A stretch of 8,235 nucleotides of DNA from Promethearchaeota archaeon (GTDB taxonomy: Archaea; Asgardarchaeota; Lokiarchaeia; Sigynarchaeales; SOKP01): contig JAHLWJ010000191.1 of assembly GCA_019057975.1 (NCBI GenBank), forward strand, positions 1-8,235, read 5' to 3'. The position numbers and the translations under genes are program-made. The notes under the pieces were generated by a model. It was not told the origin of the DNA. It made no database searches and saw only the letters and a program-made list of their open reading frames with translations. Positions 7,042 to 8,235 of this stretch are shown piece by piece (the first letter of the stretch is position 1; each line of letters begins with the position of its first letter).

Positions 7042-7170
7042 CGCCTTTTGATAGTTGAGATTTAATTAAATTTATTAATTCTTCTTCTGAAAACTCTTCA
7101 TCTTTAACATTATAGTAAATATTATAAAAAAAAATCAAAATAATAAGACCAATAATTCATTAAGAGCCAT
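7037..7170 (-). pseudogene. Small single-TM protein with 7TM-like tail, disrupted by apparent 1-nt frameshift
   Basis: From the ATG at 7170-7168 the frame reads MALNELLVLLF and stops at TGA (7137-7135). One extra T in the T4 run at 7140-7137 would restore a continuous 44-residue protein: MALNE, a TM segment (LLVLLFLIFFYNIYY), then DEEFSEEELINLIKSQL and SKGD, ending at TAA 7039-7037. The tail matches that of the 7TM protein in sequence and in its C-terminal place. A TATA-like box lies about 39 nt upstream of the ATG, with TAGGAT just before it. The coherent protein on both sides of the break points to a real small gene that was recently broken, misassembled, or shifted in translation. An alternative is a 33-aa product from a TTG at 7138-7136. 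It is first in the line leading to the 93-aa and 7TM genes. Confidence 0.5.
7053..7105. repeat. Tail-coding repeat, copy in the broken small-TM frame
   Basis: Partner of 5991-6043; encodes EEFSEEELINLIKSQL in the minus-strand frame ending at 7037. Confidence 0.5.
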
Positions 7171-7300
7171 ATCCTACTATGAAATGGTTATTAATTGTAT
7201 AATTAAATATAAAATTTATGATTTACTAAAATAAATAGGTTAACAATATCACCGAGATTACTTTATTCAACGTTTCATTTTATAAATTCTTTTCCTAATT
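7171..7300. other. Intergenic region between HK2 and the small-TM frame
   Basis: AT-rich, with the promoter box at 7199-7213. I see no coding frame, structured RNA or strong terminator after HK2. Another TATA-like stretch (minus strand TTTATAAAAT, about 7277-7286) lies just after the HK2 stop but faces no nearby start. Confidence 0.4.
7199..7213 (-). promoter_or_regulatory. TATA-like promoter element of the small-TM / 93-aa / 7TM transcription unit
   Basis: The minus strand reads TTTATATTTAATTAT, preceded by CATAAATT. The core TTTATATT (7206-7213) should give a transcription start near 7184, leaving a leader of about 14 nt before the ATG at 7170. The 15-mer is identical to the one before HK1 (5862-5876). 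Confidence 0.5.
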
Positions 7301-8235
7301 TTATTTAATTCTTGGAAGAGAGAAATAAAAAGTGCTTCCTTTATTTTTACCCTCAGATTCCATCCAAATTTCCCCACCATGGGATTCTACAATTTTTTTT
7401 GAAATGTATAAACCCAAACCTGTTCCATCGATTCCTAAATCAAGTCCTTGTCCATAACGTTCAATCTTTCCAAATTGCTTAAAGATTTTTCCTTTTTCTT
7501 CTTCAGTGAAACCTATTCCATTATCTTTAACTGATACTATTACAACATCATCTGCTAAATCTGTTTTTATATCTATCCATCCACGTGGAGGTGTGTATTT
7601 TATGGCATTCATCAATAAATTTGAAATTACATCATGAATTTCTTCTTTTTCAAACCGAGTTATTATCGAGTCGTGAATTTCTATATTAAATGAGTGTTCC
7701 CTTTTTGCGGCTAAAGGATGTAATTCATCTATGCAGTAATTAATTAAAAATGACAAATCTTCTTTTTCGATTTTTGGCTTTAAATCTGGTGATTCCAATT
7801 TAGATGTGTGTAAAAGGTTATTTATGATATTTTGTAATCGTTCACATCCTTTGTCAATTTCGTTTAAATTTGAAATTATTTCAGGATTCAACTCTTTTGA
7901 ATATAAAGTAAAAATAAGATCTGCAAATCCCTTGATCGAAATTAACGGAGTTTTTAATTCATGAGAAGCTCTTCTTAAAAATTCGGATTTTATTCTATTA
8001 ACTTCTTTTAATTTTTGTTCCATTTGCTTAGTCTCTGTAATATCCCGTACAATTGCCCAAATTCTATGTGGATCACCCTGTTCATCTTGTAAAATCCAAA
8101 ATCTGATACTTACTGGTAAAATATTACCATTTTTATGAATATATTCCTTTTCATAGACTTTACTATCACCTGCTGATAAATGAGTAAATAACATATTATC
8201 TTCAATTTCATGCCATTTTTTTGGAGTTACCTCAC
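7301..8235 (-). CDS. PAS-domain histidine kinase (HK2), 5' end beyond window
   Basis: The frame stays open from the ATG at 8192-8194 to the right edge, adding EVTPKKWHEIEDN, which reads as the middle of a PAS domain. So the ATG is internal and the gene is partial; about 310 residues are visible. They comprise the end of a PAS domain with PAC motif (THLSAGDSKVYEKEYIHKNG to WAIVRDIT), HisKA with ASHELKTPL (phospho-acceptor His at nt 7961-7963), and HATPase_c with N-box NLLMNAIKY, DNGIG, GTGLGL and the end GSTFYFSLPRIK. All catalytic boxes are intact. The last 70 or so residues are nearly the same as in HK1, including the [12 protein letters not shown] stretch between the G1 and G2 boxes. No TM segment is seen in the visible part; more sensor domains may lie off the edge. 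No cognate response regulator is visible. Confidence 0.92.
   Translation of the reverse strand, partial: EVTPKKWHEIEDNMLFTHLSAGDSKVYEKEYIHKNGNILPVSIRFWILQDEQGDPHRIWAIVRDITETKQMEQKLKEVNRIKSEFLRRASHELKTPLISIKGFADLIFTLYSKELNPEIISNLNEIDKGCERLQNIINNLLHTSKLESPDLKPKIEKEDLSFLINYCIDELHPLAAKREHSFNIEIHDSIITRFEKEEIHDVISNLLMNAIKYTPPRGWIDIKTDLADDVVIVSVKDNGIGFTEEEKGKIFKQFGKIERYGQGLDLGIDGTGLGLYISKKIVESHGGEIWMESEGKNKGSTFYFSLPRIK
7322..7476. repeat. Direct repeat copy B (3' end of HK2)
   Basis: Partner of 3939-4093. Recombination between the two copies would remove the small-TM, 93-aa and 7TM frames and leave one chimeric kinase. Confidence 0.7.

Noticed and set aside
7126..7134. A9/T9 homopolymer as a phase-variable switch for the small-TM frame
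   Set aside because: The in-frame TGA at 7137-7135 comes before this run on the coding strand, so length changes here cannot restore the frame; only the T4 run at 7140-7137 or nearby bases could.
7137..7144. Programmed -1 frameshift signal in the small-TM frame
   Set aside because: The bases before the TGA (A TTA TTT) do not fit the X XXY YYZ slippery pattern, and re-pairing would be poor.
8192..8194. ATG as start of HK2
   Set aside because: The frame stays open to the right edge and encodes credible PAS sequence upstream of this Met.
1..8235. CRISPR array, tRNA or rRNA genes, insertion sequences
   Set aside because: No regularly spaced repeats, cloverleaf or rRNA-like stretch, transposase or terminal inverted repeats were seen on either strand.

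Overview
The window is an AT-rich stretch of an archaeal genome. The strongest archaeal marks are a tRNA-intron endonuclease (EndA) gene overlapping a gene for a PIN-domain/PilT-type ATPase (PINA family), T/A-rich TATA-like boxes at about the archaeal spacing, and AGGTG-type Shine-Dalgarno sites. With a SIRT6/7-like sirtuin and several PAS histidine kinases, I lean towards an Asgard (Lokiarchaeia-like) lineage. That assignment is an inference and has not been tested.

Layout: the left edge carries the 3' part of a sirtuin gene (2-649, +), then a gene for an alpha/alpha-toroid protein of unknown function (691-1521, +). These converge, 7 bp apart, on a minus-strand pair, endA (3776-3159) and pinA (3172-1529), which overlap by 14 bp and are probably co-transcribed. 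Upstream of endA lies a signal-transduction island, all on the minus strand. Read in transcription order it is: a histidine kinase cut by the right edge (HK2, 8235-7301); a promoter; a short single-TM reading frame broken by an apparent 1-nt deletion (7170-7037); an unrecognised 93-aa reading frame with no ATG/GTG/TTG start (7041-6760); a seven-TM protein (6757-5972); a second promoter sharing an identical 15-mer with the first; and a three-PAS histidine kinase (HK1, 5840-3915).

The island is the most interesting part. The 7TM protein and the tiny TM frame end in the same short acidic/amphipathic tail (S-E-[DE]-E-L-x-N-L-I-K-x-Q-L). The two kinases are close paralogs in their catalytic halves, with gapless nucleotide similarity at a constant 3383-bp offset. 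Neither kinase shows a membrane segment in the part seen, and the 7TM protein has no catalytic domain. One reading is a split sensor: a membrane receptor, a small partner, and soluble PAS kinases. The apparent frameshift and the missing start codon could be partial decay of a duplicated cassette, assembly error, or unusual translation. A second point is that the EndA homologue keeps the catalytic Tyr and Lys but has Ser where the catalytic His should be.
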